Assembly (NCBI GenBank): GCA_028292825.1
Contig: JAQGLO010000105.1
Span: forward strand, 1 to 47,051
Reading direction: 5' to 3'
DNA length: 47,051 nt
Source of the DNA: Alphaproteobacteria bacterium
Lineage (GTDB): Bacteria; Pseudomonadota; Alphaproteobacteria; Micropepsales; Micropepsaceae
The position numbers and the translations under genes were made by a program. Within the stretch, counting starts at the first letter, position 1, and each line of letters starts with the position of its first letter. Under the pieces are notes generated by a model. That model was not told the DNA's origin, ran no database searches, and was given only the letters and a program-made list of their open reading frames with translations. Shown piece after piece: positions 33,045-41,921 of the stretch.

Positions 33045-34888
33045 AACAGCCCCATCAGGTTGCGCAGTCCGCGCCGGACCCGCCAATAGGGATCGGTGAA
33101 GCCGGAAAAGGTGCGGTACAGCACCGGCAGTTCGGCGATCTCCACGCCATGCGCGATCAGCTGGCGCACGATCGCCAGCGGCGCGTCACTGCCGCTGGCG
33201 GGCAATCCGGCCAGGCTGCGCCGCCGGAACACGCGCAAACCCGTCAGCGGATCGGACACGATGACGCCGGTGCGCAGATAGAAAAGCTGGCTGAGGAAAA
33301 ATGCCGCCACCTTGCCCAGCCGGTACAGCACGCGATGCTCGCCATACGCCGCCTGGATGGAAGTGATGAACTGCCGGCGGCTCTGGGTGCGCGAGCCGAA
33401 TACGCCGCCCAGCGAAGGCTGGCGTTCCATCAGCGCCAGGATCGCCTGCACGTCGCGGAAGCGATAGCCGCCATCGCCGGTCATCAGCACCAGATAGTCA
33501 GACACGCCATGCTTCAGCCAGTCGCGGAAATAGCCGCTTTCCGGGAACATGCCGTCCAGATGCACCGTGGCGATCGGACCCGCATCCGCCTGCGTGACAT
33601 GGTTGAGCGTGAGCTGCACCGGCACGCCGCCCCAGTCGGTCTCCAGGAATTCCTCCACGATCTCGTCGCCTGCGGCGGACCGGTTGTGGATATCGGCGAA
33701 TATCTCCAGCGACGTACCGGGAGCATCCGTATGCAAGGCCAGTGCCGCGTCCGCGACGGCGCTGCCGTTATGGACAGCGGGGCGGAATGGGGTGGCGAAG
33801 GCACCGCGCACGATCCTGGCGCCACGATAGCTATCGGTTGTCAGCGCACCGGCTGGAAGGCGGTCCGACGCCTTGTTGAGCAGGATGTCCGACACCGGCG
33901 CGCCATAGGCCAGCGCGCGGTCCACCAGGTCGCTGGCCGTCAGGCCCAGAACGTCGTTATCGCTGTCCAGGTTCATCACCAGCGCCTTTACCGGCGCAGG
34001 CGAGGCGGTCAATGCCATGCGGGCGATCCGGTAGCTGGGCAGCAGGGAGGAATGTTGCGTGCCGGGCCCGTAGAGAATGATGTCCGCCCGCGCCAGCGCC
34101 TCGGCGGCGGCCGGCGACAAATGCGGCAAGGCATCGCGGGCCGCCAAGAAGGCCTGCTTGCCCGAAAAATCCAGTGCTGTCAGGGCCTGCACGTCCGCGT
34201 CGGAGAGCGGCAACTGCAACAGGTACAGGTCGGTGATCGGCGCGGGCGATTGCGGGCCAACGATTTCGGCTTCACTGGCCAGCAGGCTTCCATCTTGTTT
34301 CAGGCCCACAAGAACACGGTTCTGCTCACTGCTGACATTCAGCAGCTGCGCGCGGCTTGCCACCAGATCGCCCACTTCGGCCGCGGCAGCATTGAAATCG
34401 TTGCCGCGCGCCAGATAGGCGCCCGCGAAAACAAGATTACCCAGCGAACAATCGCGGTAATCGAAAGCGCCGCCGGCCGCGTGATCGAAAAAGCGCCCCA
34501 GCAAGCCGCGCACCCGCAGCGACAAAAGCGGCGCCAGCTGCGCGAACCAGCTCTTCAGCGGTTCTTCCAGCAGCGTCGCGTCATTGTCGCGCGCAAAGCG
34601 CGCGAGGTTTTCGACCGCCGCCGCGCCGCCCGGCAGGCGATATTCCATCAGGTTTTTCAGGGCGTACTGAGCGTCGGAATAATTTCCCAGCAGATACGAC
34701 AGGTTCTTGCGGAAATCCGACGGCCCCAGCATGCCGGGAATGAAACTGCGCAGCGCCCCGGTCGACAGACCATCGTCATAGGCGTTGACCAGCAAGGTAA
34801 GGTCGATACCTGTCTGGCGCAGCAAAGCGCGAATGATGGTGGCGCTGCCGCGCCCGCCGCAGAACAGGACGACCCTTGTCGCGCTCAT
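33041..34888 (-). CDS. fusion of CofD/YvcK-like domain with GT2-like glycosyltransferase domain
   Basis: A 615-aa protein. Residues about 5-385 match the CofD/YvcK (UPF0052) fold: LFCGGRGSATIIRALL, NAYDDGLSTGALR, GPSDFRKNL, DCSLGNLVFAGAYLARGNDF, IILYGPGTQHSSLLPSYRI, and NLDSDNDVLGLTASDLV. Known members bind nucleotide-linked donors: CofD transfers phospholactyl from a GDP derivative, and YvcK binds UDP-sugars. Residues about 390-615 resemble a GT2/dolichol-phosphate-mannose-synthase domain: DYLVLMTGDGGYRFRD, DPLTGLRVFRR, ELPVLYRTFSG and a basic GLRNLMGLL end. The combination is unusual. ATG at 34888 overlaps the GT2 stop (ATGA); similarity starts immediately after it. Membrane association at the C terminus is possible. 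Confidence 0.85.
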   Translation of the reverse strand: MSATRVVLFCGGRGSATIIRALLRQTGIDLTLLVNAYDDGLSTGALRSFIPGMLGPSDFRKNLSYLLGNYSDAQYALKNLMEYRLPGGAAAVENLARFARDNDATLLEEPLKSWFAQLAPLLSLRVRGLLGRFFDHAAGGAFDYRDCSLGNLVFAGAYLARGNDFNAAAAEVGDLVASRAQLLNVSSEQNRVLVGLKQDGSLLASEAEIVGPQSPAPITDLYLLQLPLSDADVQALTALDFSGKQAFLAARDALPHLSPAAAEALARADIILYGPGTQHSSLLPSYRIARMALTASPAPVKALVMNLDSDNDVLGLTASDLVDRALAYGAPVSDILLNKASDRLPAGALTTDSYRGARIVRGAFATPFRPAVHNGSAVADAALALHTDAPGTSLEIFADIHNRSAAGDEIVEEFLETDWGGVPVQLTLNHVTQADAGPIATVHLDGMFPESGYFRDWLKHGVSDYLVLMTGDGGYRFRDVQAILALMERQPSLGGVFGSRTQSRRQFITSIQAAYGEHRVLYRLGKVAAFFLSQLFYLRTGVIVSDPLTGLRVFRRRSLAGLPASGSDAPLAIVRQLIAHGVEIAELPVLYRTFSGFTDPYWRVRRGLRNLMGLL

Positions 34889-35640
34889 GGCGTGGGTCGC
34901 GTGAGAATGCCCAGCCGCAACAGCAGCTGGCGCAGGGCGATGTAAAGCACGAACAGAAGCCGGTGCGCCGCACCGCGCACCAGCTTCATGCTGGAAACCC
35001 CGGTGGTGCGCGGACGATGTTCGATCGTCACTTCTGCCGGCGTGATGCCGCATTCCAGCAGCCGCGACGTGACTTCGGTGGAGTAGTTCATGCCGCGCGC
35101 CTCCAGCCCCAGCTTGCGCAGGGTGGGTCCCCATACCAGCTTGAAGGCGGAATTGAAGTCACGCATGCGGCTGCCATGCACCAGGTTGCAGACAACCCCG
35201 CTGGCCCAGCTGCCGAACTGGGCAAATGGCGCGTCCTTTTTCTGCCGGATGCCGATGGCGGCGCGGCTCTTGCCCAGCGCCGCCAGCATGTCGGGCAGGT
35301 TGGCAATGGGAAACTGCCCGTCGGAATCGATCAGGAGCACCCAGTCGCCGTGGGTCGCCGCGATGGCGAAATTCAGCGCTGCAGCCGCCCCCTGGTTCTG
35401 CTTGAAATGCAGTACCCGCAGTTGCGGATAGCTGAGCGCCAGGCGGTCCAGGATATCGCCGGTGCGATCCCTGCTGCCGTCATTGCAGATCACGATCTCG
35501 AATTCCGCCACCGCGTCGCAGGCGGACAGGAATGCGTGCCACTCTGCCAGTACAGCTTCGATACCTTCCGCCTCGTTATAGGCGGGCGCCGCCACCGACA
35601 GGCGGATCGGCGCAAGCAGCGTCGGTGCCGGATCGCTCAT
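34885..35640 (-). CDS. family 2 glycosyltransferase (polyprenol-phosphate sugar transferase-like)
   Basis: A 251-aa GT2 enzyme. SVAAPAYNEAEGIEAVLAEW is the donor-binding start, EIVICNDGSRDRTGDIL follows, and LIDSDGQFP carries the DxD motif. RDFNSAFKLVW and IEHRPRTTGVSSMKLVRG match DPM1/GtrB-like enzymes that load a sugar onto a lipid phosphate. The tail (HRLLFVLYIALRQLLLRLGIL) is amphipathic/hydrophobic but does not form the two transmembrane helices of GtrB. Starts and ends in 4-bp overlaps with its neighbours. Confidence 0.92.
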   Translation of the reverse strand: MSDPAPTLLAPIRLSVAAPAYNEAEGIEAVLAEWHAFLSACDAVAEFEIVICNDGSRDRTGDILDRLALSYPQLRVLHFKQNQGAAAALNFAIAATHGDWVLLIDSDGQFPIANLPDMLAALGKSRAAIGIRQKKDAPFAQFGSWASGVVCNLVHGSRMRDFNSAFKLVWGPTLRKLGLEARGMNYSTEVTSRLLECGITPAEVTIEHRPRTTGVSSMKLVRGAAHRLLFVLYIALRQLLLRLGILTRPTP

Positions 35641-37877
35641 ACCTGCTCCAGCATGGCGCCATAGGCGGCTTCCAGGTTGCAGGTGAAACGCGCAGTGTCG
35701 AACAGCGGTGTTTCGCGCACGACGACCAGCTTGTCACGGACGGCCTGTAACGCCTCCGGTTCTCGCGCAAACTTCAGTGCCAACGCCTCATATGCTGGCA
35801 GATCGGGTGCGATCAGTTCGGGCAAGCCCGCCGCTTGCAGGATGCTGGCGGCAACGCGTGCCGGAAACGAATGGCCCGGCGTGGTGACCAGCGGCAGCCC
35901 GGCCCACAGCGCATCGCTGGCGGTGGTGTGAGCATTGTAGGGCAGGGTGTCCAGGAACAAGTCTGCCAGTTGCTGCCGCGCCAGATGCTTTTGCGGGGTG
36001 GTGCGGGCGGCAAAGACCAGACGCGCGGGATCGATGCCGCACGTCTGTGCCTCGCGCTGCAGGTTGCTGCGAATGACGGCGTTTCCCTCCAGCAGCCACA
36101 ATACGCTGCCGTCCACGGTGTCCAGCAGCCGCATCCAGATGTCGAACAGCGGCGCGGTGATTTTCCAGTTGTGATTGAAGCAGCAGAACACAAAGCCTGT
36201 ATCGGGCAACCCTGCTTCGGCGCGGCTGGGCGGCGCCGGTATTTCGACCATAGTATCCGTCACCCACAGCGTGTCGGGCAGGGCAGCGATCTTCTCGTTG
36301 AAAAACTGTTCCTGATCAGTCGGCACCACCATCCGGTCCGCCACCAGCCAGTCGGTGAAATCGGTACCCGACGTGCCGGGATAGCCCATGTATTTCGCCT
36401 GCACGGGCGCCGGGCGATGCGCCAGCACCCAAGGGCGCGCGCCGCTGGTATGGCCGCCCAGGTCCACCGCGATATCGATCTCCCATTGCCGCAGCAGCTG
36501 CGCCACTTCGCGGTCGGTCTGGGTGCGGGCGTCGTGGAAGCGGTCGAATGCCCGCACCAGCCGGGCGCGCATGTCGCTGCCGTCATCGGGACCAAACGAG
36601 ACCGCTGTGATCTCGAACCGCTCCCGGTCATGCCGCTCGAACATTTCCACCGTCAGGGCGGCGGTGACATGCTGATGGAAGTCGGCGGACAGATAGGCCA
36701 CGCGAATCTTGTCATGCGCATATTTCTGGCCAGTCCACAGCGGCGGCTGCGGGCCCGGTCCGGCCTGGCGCACATAATTGCGCGAACAATGCAGTTGCAG
36801 GTCATTGTCGTCGTGATAGCCCATCAGCACGAAGGGCTGGATCACCGATTTTCCCGCCAGCACATCAGCTTTCAGCACATCGGCCAGTTCGGCGGTGCGC
36901 ACCCAGTCGCCCGTCATCAGCGCCGCATTGGCCAGTCCGCTCAGCGCATTGGGATGGGCCGGGTCAGCGGCCAGCGCCTGCTCATAGCTGACCAGCGCAT
37001 CTTCCGGCCGCCCCAGTTCGCTCAGCGCATTGCCGCGATTGTACAGCGCATCGGCAAAGGCGGGACGCAGCAGCACGGCGCGGTCGCAATCGGCCAGGGA
37101 TTCCGCAAACCGCTTCAGCGCGGCCAAGGCCACGGCGCGGTTGTTCAGCGCCTCGGCATAACCGGGCTGCAACACCAGCGCCCGATCATAGCTGGCGATT
37201 GCCTCGCCGGTGCGCTTCAGGTCGAACAGGATGATGCCGCGATTGTTCCAGGCTTCCGCAAAGCCCGCATGCAGCGCCACCGCCCGTTCGGCATTGGCCA
37301 GCGCCTCTGCGAGCCGCTTTACAGCCTTCAGGGTGAGGGCGCGGTTGTTCCACACATCGGGAAATTGCGGCGCCATGGCCAACGCCCGGTCATAACTGGC
37401 AAGGGCCTCGTCATGCCGCCCCAGGTCCGACAGGATCACCCCGTGATTGGAATGCGCCTCGGCAAAACCCGGATTCATCTTCAGCGCCGCATCGCTGGCC
37501 GCCAGCGCCTCATCAAGCCGCCCCAGGTCGCGCAAGACCTGGGCGCGCTTGGCCAGGGCGGCGACATAATCCGGCTTCACCGCCAGCGCCCGGTCATAGC
37601 TGGCCAATGCCTCGGCGAACCGCCCCAGCGTCTTCAGCACATTGCCATGGTTTGACAGCATCTCCGGCGCGTCGGGCTTCAGCTTCAGCGCCGCCCCGAT
37701 CAGTTCCAGCGCCTCGCCGTTACGTCCCTGCTGCGCCCGCACCACGCCCAACAGATGCGGTGCTGCGGCTTCTCGCGGTGCCGCCCGCATCACTTCCACA
37801 TACAGCCGCTCCGCATCCGCCAGGTTGCCGGTCTGGTGGAAGGCGATGGCCTGGCTGAGGGCGCTTTGCGGATTCAT
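35637..37877 (-). CDS. TPR-containing O-linked GlcNAc transferase-type glycosyltransferase (GT41)
   Basis: A 746-aa protein and first gene of the glycan operon. Residues about 3-345 comprise nine TPRs and a degenerate tenth (e.g. GRFAEALASYDRALAVKP). The GT41 catalytic half follows: YLSADFHQHVTA with a conserved His, DLGGHTSGARPWVLAHRPAP, KYMGYPGTSGTDF, FNHNWKITAPLFDIW with a donor-contacting Lys, and TTASDALWAGLPLVTTPGHS. Family members add sugars to Ser/Thr/Asn of proteins in the cytoplasm, with the TPRs choosing substrates. ATG at 37877 is 43 bp after tRNA-Ser on the same strand. The target protein is not evident. Confidence 0.93.
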   Translation of the reverse strand: MNPQSALSQAIAFHQTGNLADAERLYVEVMRAAPREAAAPHLLGVVRAQQGRNGEALELIGAALKLKPDAPEMLSNHGNVLKTLGRFAEALASYDRALAVKPDYVAALAKRAQVLRDLGRLDEALAASDAALKMNPGFAEAHSNHGVILSDLGRHDEALASYDRALAMAPQFPDVWNNRALTLKAVKRLAEALANAERAVALHAGFAEAWNNRGIILFDLKRTGEAIASYDRALVLQPGYAEALNNRAVALAALKRFAESLADCDRAVLLRPAFADALYNRGNALSELGRPEDALVSYEQALAADPAHPNALSGLANAALMTGDWVRTAELADVLKADVLAGKSVIQPFVLMGYHDDNDLQLHCSRNYVRQAGPGPQPPLWTGQKYAHDKIRVAYLSADFHQHVTAALTVEMFERHDRERFEITAVSFGPDDGSDMRARLVRAFDRFHDARTQTDREVAQLLRQWEIDIAVDLGGHTSGARPWVLAHRPAPVQAKYMGYPGTSGTDFTDWLVADRMVVPTDQEQFFNEKIAALPDTLWVTDTMVEIPAPPSRAEAGLPDTGFVFCCFNHNWKITAPLFDIWMRLLDTVDGSVLWLLEGNAVIRSNLQREAQTCGIDPARLVFAARTTPQKHLARQQLADLFLDTLPYNAHTTASDALWAGLPLVTTPGHSFPARVAASILQAAGLPELIAPDLPAYEALALKFAREPEALQAVRDKLVVVRETPLFDTARFTCNLEAAYGAMLEQV

Positions 37878-37919
37878 CGGGGCCAAGTCTGGGGGTGGGG
37901 CCGGTGCGTGTCGAGGTCG

Positions 37920-38009
37920 TGGCGGATGGGGTGAGATTCGAACTCACGGTAGCGTTGCCGCTACGCCAGTTTTCAAGACTGGAGCCTTAAACCACTCGGC
38001 CACCCATCC
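37920..38009 (-). tRNA. tRNA-Ser (TGA)
   Basis: A 90-nt class II tRNA on the minus strand. Acceptor GGATGGG/CCCATCC, encoded CCA, D-arm GGCCGAGTGGTTTAAGGC. Anticodon loop has TGA within CTTGAAA. Long variable arm GTAGCGGCAACGCTAC. T-arm GTGAGTTCGAATCTCAC. The glycan operon begins just downstream and could be co-transcribed. Confidence 0.96.
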
Positions 38010-38122
38010 ACGGGCGATTTCCTAGCTTTAACAAGGCTTTTGGGCAACCTCCGGGCTGCATCCGTTGAGCCGGGGGCTCCGGCCCGCTAGCGTCAACCGG
38101 CTCTACCGGACACGATTCGACC

Positions 38123-39061
38123 ATGCGGCTTGCCGCCAGACTGATCCCTGCCGTCGCCGCCCTGATCCTGGCCGCCTGTACCACCACGACCCCGCCGCCC
38201 AAGCCCGCCGAGGATCATACCGTCCAGGTACCGGCCAATGCCGGAATCTACAAGGTTGGCCAGCCCTACCAAGTGGACAATGTCTGGTATTACCCCCGCG
38301 AGCAGCCGGACTATGACGAGACCGGCATCGCCTCCTGGTACGGCCCGACCTTCTACGGCCATCACACCGCCAATGGCGAAATGTATGATGGCAACCAGCT
38401 GACCGCCGCCCACAAGACCCTGCCCATGCCGGTCAATGTGCGGGTGACCAACCTGGACAATGGCAAGTCGCTGGTGGTGCGGGTGAATGACCGCGGGCCT
38501 TATGCCCGGGGCCGCATCATCGACCTCAGCAAGCGCGCCGCCGAACTTCTGGACGTGGTGCAGACCGGCACGGCGCGGGTGCGGGTGACCTATCTGGGCC
38601 GCTCCGACATGAATGGCGGGCCACCGCCGCCCATCACCCCACCCGCCATCGCCAACGCCCTGCCGCCCGTACCCGCCGGCAAGGTGGATACGGCCGCACT
38701 GGCCATCGTGCCCGGCGCCACTGTCGCGCCGCCGGCCAAGGTCGCCAGCCTGCCGGCGCCCGCGCCGATCCCGGCCGCCATGTTCGCCGACGCCCAGCCG
38801 ACCGGGCAGGTGACCAGGGTTCCGATTCCCGCCAGCACACACCTGTATGTCCAGCTGGGGGCTTTCTCCAAGCTGGAGAACGCCAAGGCGCTGCTGGGCA
38901 AGGTGGGCGGGGACATCCGGATTTCGACCCTTCAACGTGCCGGGCAGACCCTCTATAGAGTGCGCACCGGGCCGCTTGGCTCGGTCCAGGACGCAGACGC
39001 GGCCCTGGCCCGGATCACGGGCGCGGGCGCCAACGACGCCCATATCGTCGTAGACCAGTAA
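38123..39061 (+). CDS. rlpA: RlpA-family lipoprotein with SPOR domain
   Basis: A 312-aa outer-membrane lipoprotein. Signal with lipobox LAAC (Cys19). The double-psi beta-barrel at about 65-155 carries GIASWYGPTFYGHHTANGE, AAHKTLPMP and VNDRGPYARGRIIDLS, the RlpA signature. Pro/Ala linker, then a C-terminal SPOR domain (about 236-312: LYVQLGAFSKLENAKALL) that binds denuded septal peptidoglycan. RlpA is a septal lytic transglycosylase in Pseudomonas; the motifs are kept here. It heads the cell-wall/replication operon; dacA follows after 11 bp. Confidence 0.94.
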   Translation: MRLAARLIPAVAALILAACTTTTPPPKPAEDHTVQVPANAGIYKVGQPYQVDNVWYYPREQPDYDETGIASWYGPTFYGHHTANGEMYDGNQLTAAHKTLPMPVNVRVTNLDNGKSLVVRVNDRGPYARGRIIDLSKRAAELLDVVQTGTARVRVTYLGRSDMNGGPPPPITPPAIANALPPVPAGKVDTAALAIVPGATVAPPAKVASLPAPAPIPAAMFADAQPTGQVTRVPIPASTHLYVQLGAFSKLENAKALLGKVGGDIRISTLQRAGQTLYRVRTGPLGSVQDADAALARITGAGANDAHIVVDQ

Positions 39062-39072
39062 CTGGAGATTCC

Positions 39073-40224
39073 ATGTTCCGCCGCCTTGCACTTGCCCTGT
39101 CCATCCTCGGCGCGTTTGCCTTGCCCGCACAGGCCGTGATCGACACCAGCGCCGAACATGCGCTGCTGATGGACGCGGCAACCGGCCAGGTCCTGTGGCA
39201 GAAGGACGGCATGTCACCGATGCCGCCGGCTTCGATGTCCAAGCTGATGACCATCGACCTGCTGTTCAGCCGCATCGCGGACGGCCGCGTGAAGCTGGAG
39301 GACACCTTTCCGGTGTCGGAACGCGCCTGGCGCACGCAGGGCTCCAAGATGTTCGTGGAACTGGGCTCTCGCATCACAATCGAGAACCTGATCCGCGGCA
39401 TCATCATCCAGTCGGGCAACGATGCCTGCGTCACGGTGGCCGAAGGCGTCGGCGGCACCGTGGAAGGCTTTGTCGAACTGATGAACAAGCGGGCGAAGGA
39501 GCTGGGACTGAAACAGTCCACCTTCGTCAATCCCGATGGCCTGCCGGACCCGCCGGGCCAGCTGATGAGCGCGCTCGACCTGGCCAAGCTGTCGCGCCAC
39601 ATCATCACCACCTATCCGCAGCTCTATCATTATTTCAGCGAGCGCGAATTCGTCTGGCACAATATCCACCAGCCCAACCGCGACCTGGTGCTGGGCTCGC
39701 TGCCGGGCGCCGACGGCCTGAAGACCGGCCATACCGATGCCGCCGGCTATGGCATCACCATCTCCGCCAAGCGCGGCGACCAGCGCCTGATCCTGGTGCT
39801 GAACGGCCTGCGCTTCCCGCAGTACAACAATGACTATTTCCCCAACATCAAGCGCGCCGAGGAAGCAGGCCGGGTGATGGATCTGGCTTTCCGCGAATTC
39901 CGTTCCTATCCGGTTTTCGCCACCAATCAGATCATCGGCAATGCCCCGGTCGCGGGCGGCGCCCAGCCCGGTGTGGCGGTGACGGCCGCCAGGCCGCTCA
40001 ACGTCACCATGCAGGTGGATTCCAAGGCCGGCATGAAGACCCAGCTGAAATACGATCTTGGCCTGGCCGCGCCCATCCATGTCGGCCAGAAGGTCGGCGT
40101 GGTGGTGGTGACGGCGCCGGAATTCCCGCCGCTGACGGTGCCGGTCTTTGCCGCGAATTCGGTGGCGCAGGTTGGCATCTTCGGCCGCATGACCAATGCC
40201 GTGAAGCATCTCTGGAAAAAATGA
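39073..40224 (+). CDS. dacA: D-alanyl-D-alanine carboxypeptidase (PBP5/6-type)
   Basis: A 383-aa serine DD-carboxypeptidase (S11) that trims peptidoglycan pentapeptides. Signal peptide about 1-21. Active-site S54-M-S-K (ASMSKLM), the SGN motif (QSGNDACVTV) and KTG in GLKTGHTDAAGYG are all intact. A C-terminal beta domain (about 285-370) precedes a short basic amphipathic tail (FGRMTNAVKHLWKK), which anchors such enzymes to the membrane. Overlaps tmk by 4 bp (ATGA). Confidence 0.95.
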   Translation: MFRRLALALSILGAFALPAQAVIDTSAEHALLMDAATGQVLWQKDGMSPMPPASMSKLMTIDLLFSRIADGRVKLEDTFPVSERAWRTQGSKMFVELGSRITIENLIRGIIIQSGNDACVTVAEGVGGTVEGFVELMNKRAKELGLKQSTFVNPDGLPDPPGQLMSALDLAKLSRHIITTYPQLYHYFSEREFVWHNIHQPNRDLVLGSLPGADGLKTGHTDAAGYGITISAKRGDQRLILVLNGLRFPQYNNDYFPNIKRAEEAGRVMDLAFREFRSYPVFATNQIIGNAPVAGGAQPGVAVTAARPLNVTMQVDSKAGMKTQLKYDLGLAAPIHVGQKVGVVVVTAPEFPPLTVPVFAANSVAQVGIFGRMTNAVKHLWKK

Positions 40225-40859
40225 CAGGCCGCTTCATCACGCTCGAAGGCGGCGAGGGGACCGGGAAGTCCACCCAGGTCAAGCGCCTGAAGGCGGCGCT
40301 GGAAGCCAAGGGGCTCACCGTGCTGGCCACCCGCGAGCCGGGCGGTTCGCCGGGTGCGGAGGAAATCCGCAGACTGCTGGTGGAGGGTGAGCCCGGCCGC
40401 TGGAATCCCATCACCGAAACCCTCTTGGCCTATGCCGCCCGTGCCGACCATGTGGCGCGTACCATCGGGCCGGCGCTGGCAACCGGGGCCTGGGTGATCA
40501 GCGATCGCTTCAACGATTCCACTTTCGCCTATCAGGGCGTTGGCCGCGGCGTGGAGCGCGAAACCATCCGCCGCATCGACAGCGCCGTGCTGGACGATTT
40601 CCAGCCCGACCTCACGCTTGTCCTGGACCTCGATGTGAAGACGGGGCTGGAACGCGCCCACGCGCGCACCGACGCCAAAAGCGCGGTGGAAAACCGTTTC
40701 GAAAAGTTCGGTCCGGAGTTCCATGAAAGGCTGCGCCAGTCCTTCCTGGACATCGCCAAGCGAGCGCCCGAGCGCTGCCGGGTGATTGACGCGTCCGGCA
40801 GCCCGGATGCGGTGGCGGAAGCGATTTTCACCGCCGTCGCCCGCCGTTTCGATCTATAA
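40221..40859 (+). CDS. tmk: thymidylate kinase
   Basis: dTMP kinase (212 aa) in dTTP synthesis. P-loop EGGEGTGKSTQ (about 8-18), DRx motif in ISDRFNDSTFAYQG, and the LID region (ARTDAKSAVENRFEKFG). The LID arrangement resembles the bacterial type. Placed between dacA (4-bp overlap) and holB (6-bp gap), the standard alphaproteobacterial order. Complete and of normal length. Confidence 0.96.
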   Translation: MTGRFITLEGGEGTGKSTQVKRLKAALEAKGLTVLATREPGGSPGAEEIRRLLVEGEPGRWNPITETLLAYAARADHVARTIGPALATGAWVISDRFNDSTFAYQGVGRGVERETIRRIDSAVLDDFQPDLTLVLDLDVKTGLERAHARTDAKSAVENRFEKFGPEFHERLRQSFLDIAKRAPERCRVIDASGSPDAVAEAIFTAVARRFDL

Positions 40860-40865
40860 AACCGC

Positions 40866-41921
40866 ATGGCCAAGCGTTCCGCCGCCCCCGAACCCAACGA
40901 CAGCGACCGCGTGGAAGGCTTCGCCCATCCGCGCGAAAACCTCGATCTGCTCGGTCAGGATATCGCCCTGGGCCGGGCCGCGCGCGCCCTGCGGGCCGGC
41001 CGCCCGCCCAGCGCCTGGTTGATCACCGGCGCGCCCGGTACCGGCAAGGCGACACTGGCCTATCGTATCGCGCGCTATCTGCTGGCCCATGGCGCCACCG
41101 ATGCCGGCCCGGAAGATCTTGCTGTGCCGCTGGACGATCCCGCCGCGCGCCAGGTGACGGCGCAATCCCATCCCGGCCTGCTGGTGCTGAAGCGCGCCAT
41201 CAATCCGCGCACCGGCAAGCTGATGACCGTGCTGTCGGTGGACGAGATCCGCCGCCTGTCCGATTTCTTCGGCATGACCAGCGGCGCCGGCGGCTGGCGT
41301 GTCGCCATCGTCGATACCGCCGACGACATGAACGACAATGCCGCCAACGCCCTGCTGAAGATGCTGGAAGAGCCGCCGGGCAACGCCATGCTGTTGCTGC
41401 TGTCCAACACCCCGGGCCGGTTGCTTCCCACCATTCGTTCGCGCTGCCAGCGGCTGGATTTGCGGCCGCTGCCCGATGCCGTGCTGGAAAAGCTGCTGGC
41501 ACATCATCTGCCGGACATGAGCGCATCGGAGCGCGCCGCCCTGGCGCGGCTGTCGGGCGGCAGCATCGGCGCGGCACTGACCCTGGCGACAGGCGAGGGC
41601 GGGGCGCTGGCGCAAGAGGCCGACCGCCTGATCGACCAGGCCCGCGATCCCGATCTGCTGGCGCTGCTGGCGCTGGGCGAAAAGCTGGGACGGATGCGCG
41701 ATGGTCTCGACAATTTCGGCAACTTCCTCACCGAGGCGCTGGCCGACCGCATCCGCGCCAAGGCGCACAGTGGCGCGGGTGGGCTCGATCGCTGGGTCGC
41801 GCTGCTCGGCCGGCTGGAACAGGGCTTCAGTCGCGCCACCGGCCTGAACCTAGAGCCGCGCCAGGCGGTTCTGACGGCGGTGCGCGACCTGTCTGGCGTT
41901 GCGCGGCGTGGGACGCTGTGA
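40866..41921 (+). CDS. holB: DNA polymerase III subunit delta'
   Basis: Clamp-loader delta' subunit (351 aa). AAA+ fold with P-loop LITGAPGTGKATLAYRIAR. HPGLLVLKRAINPRTGKLMT is the region typical of alphaproteobacterial HolB. IVDTADDMNDNAANALLKML EEP-type and SNTPGRLLPTIRSRCQRL are the delta'-specific motifs (SRC). C-terminal collar domain follows. It delivers the beta clamp to DNA as part of the replisome. Its TGA overlaps the tatD ATG by one base. In many relatives metG lies here; it does not in this window. Confidence 0.95.
   Translation: MAKRSAAPEPNDSDRVEGFAHPRENLDLLGQDIALGRAARALRAGRPPSAWLITGAPGTGKATLAYRIARYLLAHGATDAGPEDLAVPLDDPAARQVTAQSHPGLLVLKRAINPRTGKLMTVLSVDEIRRLSDFFGMTSGAGGWRVAIVDTADDMNDNAANALLKMLEEPPGNAMLLLLSNTPGRLLPTIRSRCQRLDLRPLPDAVLEKLLAHHLPDMSASERAALARLSGGSIGAALTLATGEGGALAQEADRLIDQARDPDLLALLALGEKLGRMRDGLDNFGNFLTEALADRIRAKAHSGAGGLDRWVALLGRLEQGFSRATGLNLEPRQAVLTAVRDLSGVARRGTL

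Noticed and set aside
33149-37655. Two plus-strand frames of about 600 codons opposite the CofD-GT and GT41 genes
   Set aside because: Shadows of real coding strands, without signal peptides, motifs or start signals.
31438-38009. Glycan operon as a genomic island integrated at tRNA-Ser
   Set aside because: The operon is 3' of the tRNA, but no integrase was found and I saw no repeat of the tRNA 3' end near 31.4 kb.
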